From contig NZ_CP107783.1 in the NCBI RefSeq assembly GCF_036345255.1, forward strand, positions 682,001 to 746,000: 64,000 bases of DNA, in the 5' to 3' direction. The notes under the pieces were generated by a model. The model was given only the letters and a program-made list of their open reading frames with translations. It did no database searches and was not told the origin of the DNA. This DNA comes from Streptomyces sp. NBC_00569 (GTDB lineage: Bacteria; Actinomycetota; Actinomycetes; Streptomycetales; Streptomycetaceae). Numbering within the stretch: the first letter of the stretch is position 1; each line of letters begins with the position of its first letter. Positions 1-6,947 of the stretch are shown piece after piece. A program made the position numbers and the translations under genes.

Positions 1-128
1 TCGGCCAGCGCGCGGAACGTGAGTCCGCTCTCGCCCGCCGCGTCGAGAAGCCCGATCGCGGCCTCGACGATGCGCTCACGGGAGAGCGGCTTCTCCCGTC
101 GCTCCGGACGACGCGCCCTGGTTGCCAT
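1..128 (-). CDS. TetR-family regulator, N-terminus only (runs off left edge)
   Basis: Only the first 42 residues lie in the window, starting MATRARRPERREKPLSRERI and continuing IVEAAIGLLDAAGESGLTFRALAE, the beginning of a TetR helix-turn-helix. It is divergent from the Tet(X)-like monooxygenase, and three near-identical palindromes fill the space between them. TetR regulators of this kind usually repress themselves and the divergent flavoenzyme, with release by a small-molecule ligand. The ligand-binding domain is outside the window, so the inducer cannot be guessed. Confidence 0.85.
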   Translation of the reverse strand, partial: MATRARRPERREKPLSRERIVEAAIGLLDAAGESGLTFRALA

Positions 129-148
129 GCGCCCATCCTGACATACGT

Positions 149-216
149 CTGGAACCCCGTTCCAGCTTGACATCTCTGGAACAGAGTTCCAGTCTGACTC
201 TGGAACAACATTCCAG
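149..216. promoter_or_regulatory. Three tandem TetR operators (CTGGAAC-N3-GTTCCAG type)
   Basis: Three 17-bp palindromes lie at 149-165, 176-192 and 200-216, each CTGGAAC, three bases, then (G/A)TTCCAG. The first two have perfect 7-bp arms and the third has one mismatch. Start-to-start spacings are 27 and 24 bp. They sit between the divergent TetR start (128) and the monooxygenase start (274), so they probably control both promoters. Confidence 0.8.
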
Positions 217-273
217 AGATGAGATGACCTGCCGGATCCCCGCCCGGCAGTCGTGCACAGGCAAGGAATCACC

Positions 274-1392
274 ATGACCACACCCGTAACGATCATCGGC
301 GCAGGCCTCGGAGGGCTGACCCTCGCCCGCGTCCTCCACGTCCACGGCATACCCGCGACGGTCTACGAGGCCGAGCCCTCGGCCGAGGCCCGCGCGCAGG
401 GCGGCCAACTCGACATCCACGAGCACAACGGGCAGCTCGCACTGGAAGCGGCCGGCCTCACCGCCGAATTCCGCGCGATCATCCATGCGGGCGGCGAGGC
501 CACGCGCGCGCTCGACCAGCGCGGAAAGGTGCTCCTCGACGAACCCGACGACGGCAACGGCGGGCGGCCCGAGGTACTCCGCGGAGACCTGCGGCGCATC
601 CTCTTCGACTCCGTGCCCGCGGGGACGGTCCAGTGGGGAAAGAAGCTCACCGGCGTCACGGCCCTCGGCGACGGGCTGCACGAACTGACGTTCATGGACG
701 GATCCACCGTGCGCACCGAACTCCTCGTAGGCGCTGACGGCGCCTGGTCAAAGGTCAGGCCGCTGCTCTCCGACGCCGAGCCCGAGTACGTCGGCACGAC
801 GTTCATCGAGACCTACCTGTACGACGCCGACGAGCGGCACTCCGCGGCGGCCGAGGCGGTCGGCGGCGGCGCGATGTTCGCTCTCGCCCCGGGAAAGGGC
901 ATCTCCACCCACCGCGAGGCGGGGAACATCCTGCACACGTACGTGCAACTGAACTGCCCCGCCGAGTGGATCGCCGGCATCGACTTCACGGACGCCGCCG
1001 CGGCGACCGCTCGGGTCGCGGCCGAGTTCGACGGGTGGGCGCCGGAACTCACCGCGCTGATCACCGACGGCGAAACCGCACCGGTACCGCGCACCATCCA
1101 CACGCTCCCGGACCGCCACCGGTGGGACCGCGTTCCCGGGGTGACGCTCCTCGGTGACGCCGCCCACCTCATGCCGCCGTCCGGCGAGGGCGCGAACCTG
1201 GCGATGCTCGACGGCGCCGAGCTCGGGCAGGCGATCGCCGCGCACCCCGACGACCTCGAAGCGGCACTCACCACCTATGAAGAGGCGATGTTCCCGCGCA
1301 GCGAGTCGGAAGCCGTGGATGCGCACCGGCTCATGGCGCTCTGCCTCGACGAACGGGCACCGCACAGCCTCATCGACTTCCTCACCGGCTGA
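274..1392 (+). CDS. FAD-dependent monooxygenase, Tet(X)-like
   Basis: A 372-residue class A flavoprotein monooxygenase. The N-terminal Rossmann fingerprint IIGAGLGG is at residues 7-14, and the second FAD motif LLGDAAHLMPPSGEGANLAM begins near residue 290. Together with GGQLDIHEHNGQ, a pattern seen near the flavin in Tet(X)-type enzymes, this places it in the group that hydroxylates tetracyclines and other aromatic substrates with NADPH and O2. The ATG at 274 is chosen because AAGGA lies 6 nt upstream; a GTG at 253 would bury that site. No signal peptide is seen, so it is cytoplasmic. Regulation by the divergent TetR through the triple operator is likely. The natural substrate is unknown and tetracycline resistance is not shown. 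Confidence 0.88.
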   Translation: MTTPVTIIGAGLGGLTLARVLHVHGIPATVYEAEPSAEARAQGGQLDIHEHNGQLALEAAGLTAEFRAIIHAGGEATRALDQRGKVLLDEPDDGNGGRPEVLRGDLRRILFDSVPAGTVQWGKKLTGVTALGDGLHELTFMDGSTVRTELLVGADGAWSKVRPLLSDAEPEYVGTTFIETYLYDADERHSAAAEAVGGGAMFALAPGKGISTHREAGNILHTYVQLNCPAEWIAGIDFTDAAAATARVAAEFDGWAPELTALITDGETAPVPRTIHTLPDRHRWDRVPGVTLLGDAAHLMPPSGEGANLAMLDGAELGQAIAAHPDDLEAALTTYEEAMFPRSESEAVDAHRLMALCLDERAPHSLIDFLTG

Positions 1393-1416
1393 GACGACCG
1401 GCCGCGCGGGGCCGGC

Positions 1417-2172
1417 TCAGGACGGGGCGCCGGTCAGGACTTCCACCTTGCCGGTGTCGAGAGAGTAGTAGGCGCCCACGACGGCGAGGTCGCCCTTTCC
1501 CACGAGTGGGGAAAGGTCGCCGTTGGTGCGCAGATCTGTTGCGGTCAAGGTGACCTGCGCGCGGGCCATGGTCTCGACGGGGTCCCCTCCACCCTTGCGG
1601 ACCGCCTGTCGATAAGCCGGTTCCAGAGCCTTGACGATCGCCTGCAGGTTGCCCGGCAGCGGTTTGTCGTCACGCAGGGACTCGTACGCCGCCTTGACAG
1701 CGCCGCACCGCTGATGGCCGAGGACCACGATGAGCGGGGTGCCACTCGTCATGGGCCCGTATTCGACGGAACCGGTGACGACCGGCCCGATCGCCTCCCC
1801 GCCCGTGCGCATCACGTAGAGGTCGCCGAGCCCGGTGTCGAAGAGGAGTTCAGGCGGTACGCGGGAGTCGATGCACGAGAGGACCGACCCGTACGGCTCC
1901 TGCTCCTGAGCCACCAGCTCACGACGGTCCGGATCCCTGTCGGGGTGCTGAAGGTCCCCGCTCACCCAGCGCTTGTTGCCCTCCATCAGCCTCGCGAATG
2001 CCGCCGCGGGCGTGGTCGGCGGCGGCGTCGGGGAGGGGCTGGACGGTGTGGTGACGGCGCCGGTCGGTGCGGTGACGGCGCGGGTCGGTGTGCACGCCGC
2101 GAGCGCGACCGTGGCACTCGCAAGTGCGCCGGCGAGCAGAACCCTGCGTTTCGGAGACTCTGCTGCGTCCAT
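1417..2172 (-). CDS. Tat-type lipoprotein beta-carbonic anhydrase
   Basis: A 251-residue protein with a twin-arginine signal (SPKRRVLLAG), a hydrophobic stretch and a lipobox LAAC with Cys27, so it is probably exported folded and lipid-anchored. A Thr/Pro-rich linker (about residues 28-55) leads into a beta-carbonic anhydrase domain with the zinc/active-site set Cys100, Asp102, Arg104 (CIDSR) and His153/Cys156 (GHQRCG). It would interconvert CO2 and bicarbonate outside the membrane. The ATG at 2172 is preceded by GAGGGG; an upstream ATG at 2295 would place 41 residues before the signal peptide. It converges with the monooxygenase and shows no operon partner. Confidence 0.9.
   Translation of the reverse strand: MDAAESPKRRVLLAGALASATVALAACTPTRAVTAPTGAVTTPSSPSPTPPPTTPAAAFARLMEGNKRWVSGDLQHPDRDPDRRELVAQEQEPYGSVLSCIDSRVPPELLFDTGLGDLYVMRTGGEAIGPVVTGSVEYGPMTSGTPLIVVLGHQRCGAVKAAYESLRDDKPLPGNLQAIVKALEPAYRQAVRKGGGDPVETMARAQVTLTATDLRTNGDLSPLVGKGDLAVVGAYYSLDTGKVEVLTGAPS
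2051..2092. repeat. Two-copy 21-nt in-frame repeat in the carbonic anhydrase linker
   Basis: Units at 2051-2071 and 2072-2092 differ at two of 21 positions. They encode TRAVTAP/TGAVTTP-type heptads of the linker between lipobox and catalytic domain. Because the unit is a multiple of three, gain or loss would only change linker length. Confidence 0.75.
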
Positions 2173-2391
2173 CGGTCGTTCCCCTCTGTGCCGTGTGCCG
2201 CTCACACACGCCCGTGCGTCCTGACAGGGGCGATTGTGCTGCCAGGTACGGGTGAAGTGACGGCAGGCACGAGCGGGCGCGCGGCACATTGCCACCGGCG
2301 GGCTAGGGCGTTCCGATCGGATCAGACAACGCGCGGACGAGCGTGCCGGGCCCCGCGAGCCCAGCCTGGATCCGCAGGAGAGGCCCTGGGC

Positions 2392-3135
2392 TCAGCCGTC
2401 GGCGGCGAGGCGCCCCAGCCACTCGGTCAGCAGGCGTTGTTCCGCCCCACTGAGGACTGTCTGTTCGGGCAGCGCGGCACGCAGGGCGCGCGCGGCGCCG
2501 GCCGGGCCCGCGGCCTGCACGGCCGGTTCCTGGTTGGTGACGGTGGCGACCATGGACTCCCGGAGCGTCGTCAACAGGGCCGGATTGCGCTGGTCTTCGG
2601 GCAGTGACAGCCAGGTGAGGACCGCGCCGCGCGCCGTGGCATGGATGATCATGGCGGCCAGCTCCTCGTCGACCCTGAGCCATCCGCCGGCGGCGAGCCG
2701 CCGGATGCGCCCCATGAGGATCTTCATGCCCGCCTCGAACGCGGCCGACGAGGTGGTCGTGGGTTCGCTGTACATCAGCGTGTACAGCGCGGGGTTGTCG
2801 AGCCCGAACTCGACGGCCAGGTCCCAGCCGGCCCGGAGGTCCTCGATCGGGTCCTGCGGATGGGGGACAACGGTCTTGCTCGCGAGGAACTTGGCGAAAC
2901 CGTGCTCCGCCACGGCCTCGAGCAAGCCGTCCTTGTCGCCGAACAACCGGTAGATGGCGGGCGGTTGCAGGCCCGCGGCGACCGCCACGGCGCGCGTCGT
3001 GACCGCGTCACGGCCCTCGCGCGCCAACAGCTCGGCGGCGGCCTCGATCACCCGCTGCCGGGGCTCACGCTCCGTGGGTGCGGTCTCGGACGCGGCGGCG
3101 GCCTCGCCGCGACTCCCTCGTGAACGTGATGGCAT
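2392..3135 (-). CDS. TetR-family transcriptional regulator
   Basis: A 247-residue TetR protein. The helix-turn-helix lies at about residues 30-75 (RVIEAAAELLAREGRDAVTT, then AAGLQPPAIYRLFGDKDGLL), followed by a helical ligand-binding domain. It is divergent from the NmrA-like oxidoreductase and probably represses it and itself. The start is uncertain: ATG 3135 has no Shine-Dalgarno site and the next in-frame ATG upstream (3165) has none either, so a leaderless transcript is possible. An imperfect palindrome at 3169-3182 is the best operator candidate. Confidence 0.88.
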   Translation of the reverse strand: MPSRSRGSRGEAAAASETAPTEREPRQRVIEAAAELLAREGRDAVTTRAVAVAAGLQPPAIYRLFGDKDGLLEAVAEHGFAKFLASKTVVPHPQDPIEDLRAGWDLAVEFGLDNPALYTLMYSEPTTTSSAAFEAGMKILMGRIRRLAAGGWLRVDEELAAMIIHATARGAVLTWLSLPEDQRNPALLTTLRESMVATVTNQEPAVQAAGPAGAARALRAALPEQTVLSGAEQRLLTEWLGRLAADG

Positions 3136-3168
3136 ATATCGACGATACAACACGGGCGTTACCATCGT

Positions 3169-3182
3169 TAATATCAGTGTTA
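3169..3182. promoter_or_regulatory. Candidate TetR operator, imperfect palindrome
   Basis: TAATATCAGTGTTA has matching TAA/TTA ends and purine/pyrimidine symmetry inside. It lies in the 89-bp space between the divergent TetR and NmrA-like starts. It is a single weak site, so the call rests on position and partial symmetry. Confidence 0.4.
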
Positions 3183-3224
3183 CGGTGAAAGCGATTCCAC
3201 TGGAACCATGCGTTGGAGCGAACC

Positions 3225-4088
3225 ATGATCATCGTGACCGGAGCGACCGGACAGCTCGGGCGTCAGATCGTCGAGAGCCTGCTGGCACACGTGCCCGCGG
3301 ACCGGGTAGGCGTCAGCGTCCGTGACCCGCAGAAGGCCCAGGACCTCGCCGACCGAGGGGTGCGCGTGCGGCAAGGCAGCTTCAGCGACGCCGCCGGCCT
3401 CGCGCACGCCTTCGAGGGCGCCTCACAAGTGCTGATCGTCTCCGTCGACAAGATGGGCGAGGAGGCCGTGCGGCAGCACCGCGCCGCGATAGACGGGGCG
3501 GTCGCGGCGGGCGCCCGGCGCATCCTCTACACCAGCCACATGGGCGCGAGCCCCACGTCGCATTTCGAGCCCTGCCGTGACCATGCCTCCACGGAAGAGG
3601 CTCTGAGGGCCTGCGGTGTGCCGTTCACCTCGCTGCGCAACGGCTTCTACGCCACGAGTGCGCTGCAGTTCCTGGGACACGGGCTGGAGTCCGGAGAAGT
3701 CGAACTCCCCGCGGACGGGCCGGTGAGCTGGACCGCGCACGCCGACCTCGCCGAAGCGGCGGGTGCCGTCCTCGCCGACGAGGGCCTCTTCGACGGCCCG
3801 ACCCCACCGCTCACCGCCGCGCAGGCGCTGACCTTCGACGACATCGCGAACCTCGCCACCGAAGTCGGCGGCCGCAGCGTCAAGAGGATCACGTCAACTG
3901 ATGACGCGTTCCGCGAGCAGCTCGTGGGCCACGGCGTTGCCGCCGGGACGGCCGATCAGTTGCTCGGTGTCTTCACCGCCGGCCGCGCCGGTGAATTCGC
4001 GACAGTCGACCCGACGCTCGCCACCCTGATCGGACGCGAACCCACCTCCCTGAGCACGCTGTTGCGCGAGCAGCTGCGCGGGAACTGA
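3225..4088 (+). CDS. NmrA-like NAD(P)-binding oxidoreductase (atypical SDR)
   Basis: A 287-residue atypical short-chain dehydrogenase of the NmrA/quinone-oxidoreductase-2 type. The nucleotide-binding motif GATGQLG is at residues 6-12, followed by the SHMGAS...HxxTEE...LRNGFYA pattern of that group. It probably reduces quinones or acts as an NAD(P)H-dependent sensor. ATG 3225 is preceded by TTGGAG. It is divergent from a TetR regulator, an arrangement common for quinone- or electrophile-responsive pairs. No membrane segment or signal is seen. Confidence 0.85.
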   Translation: MIIVTGATGQLGRQIVESLLAHVPADRVGVSVRDPQKAQDLADRGVRVRQGSFSDAAGLAHAFEGASQVLIVSVDKMGEEAVRQHRAAIDGAVAAGARRILYTSHMGASPTSHFEPCRDHASTEEALRACGVPFTSLRNGFYATSALQFLGHGLESGEVELPADGPVSWTAHADLAEAAGAVLADEGLFDGPTPPLTAAQALTFDDIANLATEVGGRSVKRITSTDDAFREQLVGHGVAAGTADQLLGVFTAGRAGEFATVDPTLATLIGREPTSLSTLLREQLRGN

Positions 4089-4143
4089 GCCCCACGCGTC
4101 CGGCGCGGTCTTGAGCGCCGGGCACGCGAAGTCAGGGGCAGTG

Positions 4144-4160
4144 GTTCGGGTGGGCCGAAC
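4144..4160. terminator. Small hairpin between convergent genes
   Basis: GTTCGG (4144-4149) pairs with CCGAAC (4155-4160) around a 5-nt loop. It lies in the 221-bp gap between the stop of the NmrA-like gene and the stop of the facing TetR gene. It is short and has no U-tract, so only a weak terminator call is justified. Nothing else is seen in the gap. Confidence 0.35.
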
Positions 4161-4309
4161 GGTGACGGGCGTCGGCGTGGAGGCCGGGACGAGCCGGATG
4201 CGGTGGGCGTGCGTCCCAGTTAGAGCGCGATGCCCAGCGCGTCGCCGACGGCGCGTCCGACGCTCTCACGGGCCGGTTCGCCGACGACGGAAGGGTCCCG
4301 ATGTGGCCG

Positions 4310-4915
4310 TCAGTCGCCGCCAGGCCACGCCGCCAGCGCCAGCTCGGCCACCTGGGACAGCTCGTCCGCGTCGGCTCCGTCCCGCGCGCGCTGCGAAAGT
4401 CCCTGCACGATGGTGGCGAAGTAGGAGGCCAGTGCCGACGCGTCGACCCCGGCCGGCAGCTCCCCTTCTTCCTTGGCCTGGCGCAGGCGCTGCTCGATGG
4501 CGGCCAGGCCCGCGTTACGCACGTCGCGCAGGAACTTGGCGATCTCCTCGTCCTGCACGGTGACGTTCGTGGCCGCGCTGATGGCCAGGCAGCCCGCCGG
4601 GTGCGACGGATCCGCATAGACCACCGCCGCCTCATGCAGGATCCGGGACACGGCGCCGCGAGCCGTGGGCTCCTCGGCCAGGGCACGCGCCGGGAACGAC
4701 CCCACCGGCGACCGCCCGTACACCTCGACAGCCTCCCTGAAGAGCGCCTTCTTGTCGCCGAACGCCGCGTACAGACTGCCCGGGCGGATGCCCATCGCCT
4801 CCGTCAGTTCGCCCAGCGAGGTCGCCTCGAATCCGCGCTCCCAGAACAGCCGAATGGCCGCCTCCAGCGCCGCGTCCCGGTCGAACGTGCGCGGTCGCCC
4901 GCGTGCCTTGCTCAT
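4310..4915 (-). CDS. TetR-family transcriptional regulator
   Basis: A 201-residue TetR protein with the DNA-binding domain at about residues 5-55 (RGRPRTFDRDAALEAAIRLF, then LTEAMGIRPGSLYAAFGDKK). The C-terminal half resembles AcrR-type regulators with the HPAGCLAISA segment often seen next to oxidoreductases or transporters. ATG 4915 is preferred because RGRPRxFD normally follows closely after the start. It is divergent from the small membrane protein at 5014, and two 16-bp operators lie between them. Confidence 0.88.
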   Translation of the reverse strand: MSKARGRPRTFDRDAALEAAIRLFWERGFEATSLGELTEAMGIRPGSLYAAFGDKKALFREAVEVYGRSPVGSFPARALAEEPTARGAVSRILHEAAVVYADPSHPAGCLAISAATNVTVQDEEIAKFLRDVRNAGLAAIEQRLRQAKEEGELPAGVDASALASYFATIVQGLSQRARDGADADELSQVAELALAAWPGGD

Positions 4916-4926
4916 GCCCACCATTC

Positions 4927-4980
4927 TAGAGCGCTCGCTCAAAAACTCATGCTACGGTCCATTCTTGAGCAGTCACTCAA
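4927..4980. promoter_or_regulatory. Pair of 16-bp TetR operators
   Basis: TAGAGCGCTCGCTCAA (4927-4942) and TTGAGCAGTCACTCAA (4965-4980) share the pattern T(T/A)GAGC-N3-C(A/G)CTCAA. The second is nearly symmetric. The copies start 38 bp apart, between divergent starts at 4915 and 5014. This type of GAGC...GCTC palindrome is common for TetR regulators, so autoregulation plus control of the neighbour is inferred. Confidence 0.7.
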
Positions 4981-5013
4981 CAAATGGCGCGACCCAAGGA
5001 GGCCTCTCGCCCC

Positions 5014-5460
5014 ATGAACGGACATCTGGACACGCAACCGGCCGGTCAGGCGAAGAGGCCTGCGGGCGAACAGGCAGAGAGGCGTCCGGGCGAACAGCTG
5101 AACGCGCATCGGCACGACGAGGGGCACACCGTCGCCGGGTGGGCCGGCTTCGCCGTTGCCACCGGCGGAGCGATCATCACCGGCCTCGGCATCTGCGGCC
5201 GGCGACCCGGGATCTGGCTGGGGATCTGCGTCCTGGCTTCGGCAGCGCTGGTCACATGGGGTCTGCACCTCGCGGGCTGGGGCAAGCCGCCCGGCCCGCG
5301 GGCTTCGGATCTCAGGGGCCGGGACCGCGCCGCACGCAACGGGCACGCCGACTGCCTCGGGTGCCGGATGGCCGGGCGACGCGGGGTTCCGGTGCGTCCG
5401 GCCGTCACCCCCGAGCCCACCGTCACACCCGCGGAAGCGCCGTCCCCCGCCGACCTCTGA
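5014..5460 (+). CDS. Small two-helix membrane protein, HGxxPAAW-like
   Basis: A 148-residue protein with a hydrophilic, charged N-terminus. GHTVAGWAGFAVATGG then opens a first membrane helix, and IWLGICVLASAALVTWGLHLAGWG forms a second. The layout resembles the actinobacterial HGxxPAAW small membrane family, although the motif itself is altered. The C-terminal 45 residues are Pro/Ala-rich and contain a DCLGC cysteine pair. ATG 5014 follows a perfect AAGGAGG at 4996-5002, with an 11-nt gap. The function of the family is unknown. Divergence from TetR suggests inducible expression. Confidence 0.65.
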   Translation: MNGHLDTQPAGQAKRPAGEQAERRPGEQLNAHRHDEGHTVAGWAGFAVATGGAIITGLGICGRRPGIWLGICVLASAALVTWGLHLAGWGKPPGPRASDLRGRDRAARNGHADCLGCRMAGRRGVPVRPAVTPEPTVTPAEAPSPADL

Positions 5461-5520
5461 CACGGGAGACGACCAGGGCACATCCGGCCGCCATGAACTC
5501 ACTCCTCACGACCGCTGGCG

Positions 5521-5544
5521 TTATGCAGGTGAATACCTGCATAA
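5521..5544. promoter_or_regulatory. Perfect palindrome, likely ArsR operator
   Basis: TTATGCAGGT (5521-5530) and ACCTGCATAA (5535-5544) are exact inverted repeats around GAAT. It lies just upstream of the ArsR-SRPBCC start, and the right arm may overlap the promoter. ArsR-type repressors bind such sites, so autoregulation is inferred. Confidence 0.75.
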
Positions 5545-5572
5545 TCGAAGTGTGAGCCACGAAGCAACAGCG

Positions 5573-6361
5573 ATGGACCAGGTCTTCAAAGCGCTGGCCG
5601 ATCCCACCCGGCGGCGGCTGCTCGACCGTCTGCGCGAGCACAACGGCCAGACGTTGCGCGAGCTGTGCGACCGCCTGGACATGGCGCGCCAGTCGGCCAC
5701 CCAGCATCTCGACATCTTGGAGCGCGCCGGCCTCGTGACCGTCGTCCGGCGCGGACGCGAACGGCTTCACTACCTCAATCCGGCCCCGATCCACGAGATC
5801 GAGGAACGCTGGATCTCCGAGTTCGACAAGCCCCGTCTGCAAGCTCTCAGCGCCATCAGGAACCAGGCAGAGGAGTACGCCATGACCAGCGGATCAGCAT
5901 CCGTACCGTCCTACGTCTACGTCACCTACATCCGGGCCCGCGCGGAGCAGGTGTGGCAGGCCCTGACGGACGCAGACCTGACGGCGCGCTATTGGGGACA
6001 CGCCAACGTCTCCGACTGGCAGCCGGGCTCGGACTGGGAGCACCGACGCGTCGACGGATCGGGGGCCGTCGACGTCGTCGGTCAGGTCCTCAAGGCCGAG
6101 CCGCCGACACGTCTGGTCATCACGTTCGAGGACGCCCCGGACGCCCAGCCGCCGCGCGACCCGTCCGTGGTCACCTTCCTCGTCGAGCCGCACGAAGACA
6201 TCGTCCGGCTCACCGTGACCCACGAGAACCTTCCCAACTCGGAAATGCTGAACGGCATTTCACAGGGATGGCCGGCCGTACTCGCGAACCTCAAGTCGCT
6301 GCTCGAGACCGGCGAGGTGCTCCCGCAGGCGCCGTGGAGCATGTCGAGCTCGCATGCCTGA
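5573..6361 (+). CDS. Fused ArsR-type regulator with SRPBCC (AHSA1-like) domain
   Basis: A 262-residue fusion. Residues 1-95 are an ArsR winged helix (MDQVFKALADPTRRRLLDRL; then CDRLDMARQSATQHLDILER). Residues from about 110 are an AHSA1/SRPBCC lipid-pocket domain (YIRARAEQVWQALTDADLTA, ending near QGWPAVLANLKSLLETGE). In many actinobacteria these are two adjacent genes; here no stop separates them. The DNA-binding part probably represses its own operon, and the pocket may sense or modify a hydrophobic ligand. ATG 5573 fits the family start; an in-frame GTG at 5552 is possible but lies just after the operator. A DinB-like gene follows 61 nt later and is probably cotranscribed. Confidence 0.88.
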   Translation: MDQVFKALADPTRRRLLDRLREHNGQTLRELCDRLDMARQSATQHLDILERAGLVTVVRRGRERLHYLNPAPIHEIEERWISEFDKPRLQALSAIRNQAEEYAMTSGSASVPSYVYVTYIRARAEQVWQALTDADLTARYWGHANVSDWQPGSDWEHRRVDGSGAVDVVGQVLKAEPPTRLVITFEDAPDAQPPRDPSVVTFLVEPHEDIVRLTVTHENLPNSEMLNGISQGWPAVLANLKSLLETGEVLPQAPWSMSSSHA

Positions 6362-6422
6362 AGCGGCAGGAACGACCGCCTCCTGCCCACAGCCACTCCG
6401 CCCAGAACTCAAGGAAGAAGAC

Positions 6423-6926
6423 ATGGTGGACACCGCTTCTCTTCGGGACGCCTACCGCACGCTGCTGGACGCCGCCTCCACAGTGGCCGGCTCCGGGGAG
6501 ACGCGCCCCGTCCCGCCCACGGGCGAGTGGAACGCCGATCAGATCCTGGCCCACGTCGCCCTCGTCAACGCCACCACCATCGCCACCGTCTCCGCCGCGT
6601 CCGCGGGAGCACCCACGACGTACGACACCCGCACGGCGCACGACATCTGGACCATCGAGCACGTCATCGAGCTCGCCGGCGGCAACGCGGGGCTCCGGGA
6701 GCGTATCCGCCTCCAGGCGGACGCTCTCTGCGCTCTCGGCGGCCCGATGCTGAGCGCGACCGAACTCGCCACGCCGGTGCCCGCCTTGCTGCTGTCCCAC
6801 GACAAGGTCCTGGTCAATCAGCCCCTCCCGCTCAGGGACCTCATCGCGGGCCTGGCGGACGTGGAACTGCCCGGCCACACCCGACAGCTCCTGGCCCTGC
6901 TGCCGCAACCGGCTGTGGATGACTAG
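6423..6926 (+). CDS. DinB/mycothiol-dependent maleylpyruvate isomerase-like protein
   Basis: A 167-residue helical protein opening with LRDAYRTLLDAASTV and the segment GEWNADQILAHVALVNATT, which matches the start of DinB/maleylpyruvate-isomerase-type four-helix bundles. The first metal-binding histidine (AHVAL) is visible, but the usual paired histidines further on are not clear, so activity is doubtful. ATG 6423 follows AAGGAAG. It lies 61 nt after the ArsR-SRPBCC gene on the same strand and is likely in one operon. Confidence 0.6.
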   Translation: MVDTASLRDAYRTLLDAASTVAGSGETRPVPPTGEWNADQILAHVALVNATTIATVSAASAGAPTTYDTRTAHDIWTIEHVIELAGGNAGLRERIRLQADALCALGGPMLSATELATPVPALLLSHDKVLVNQPLPLRDLIAGLADVELPGHTRQLLALLPQPAVDD

Positions 6927-6947
6927 GGGCTGGAAGACCGCCGGCCC

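Noticed and set aside
253..273. Upstream GTG start of the monooxygenase
   Set aside because: It would put the AAGGA ribosome site inside the coding sequence and add seven residues before the usual Rossmann start.
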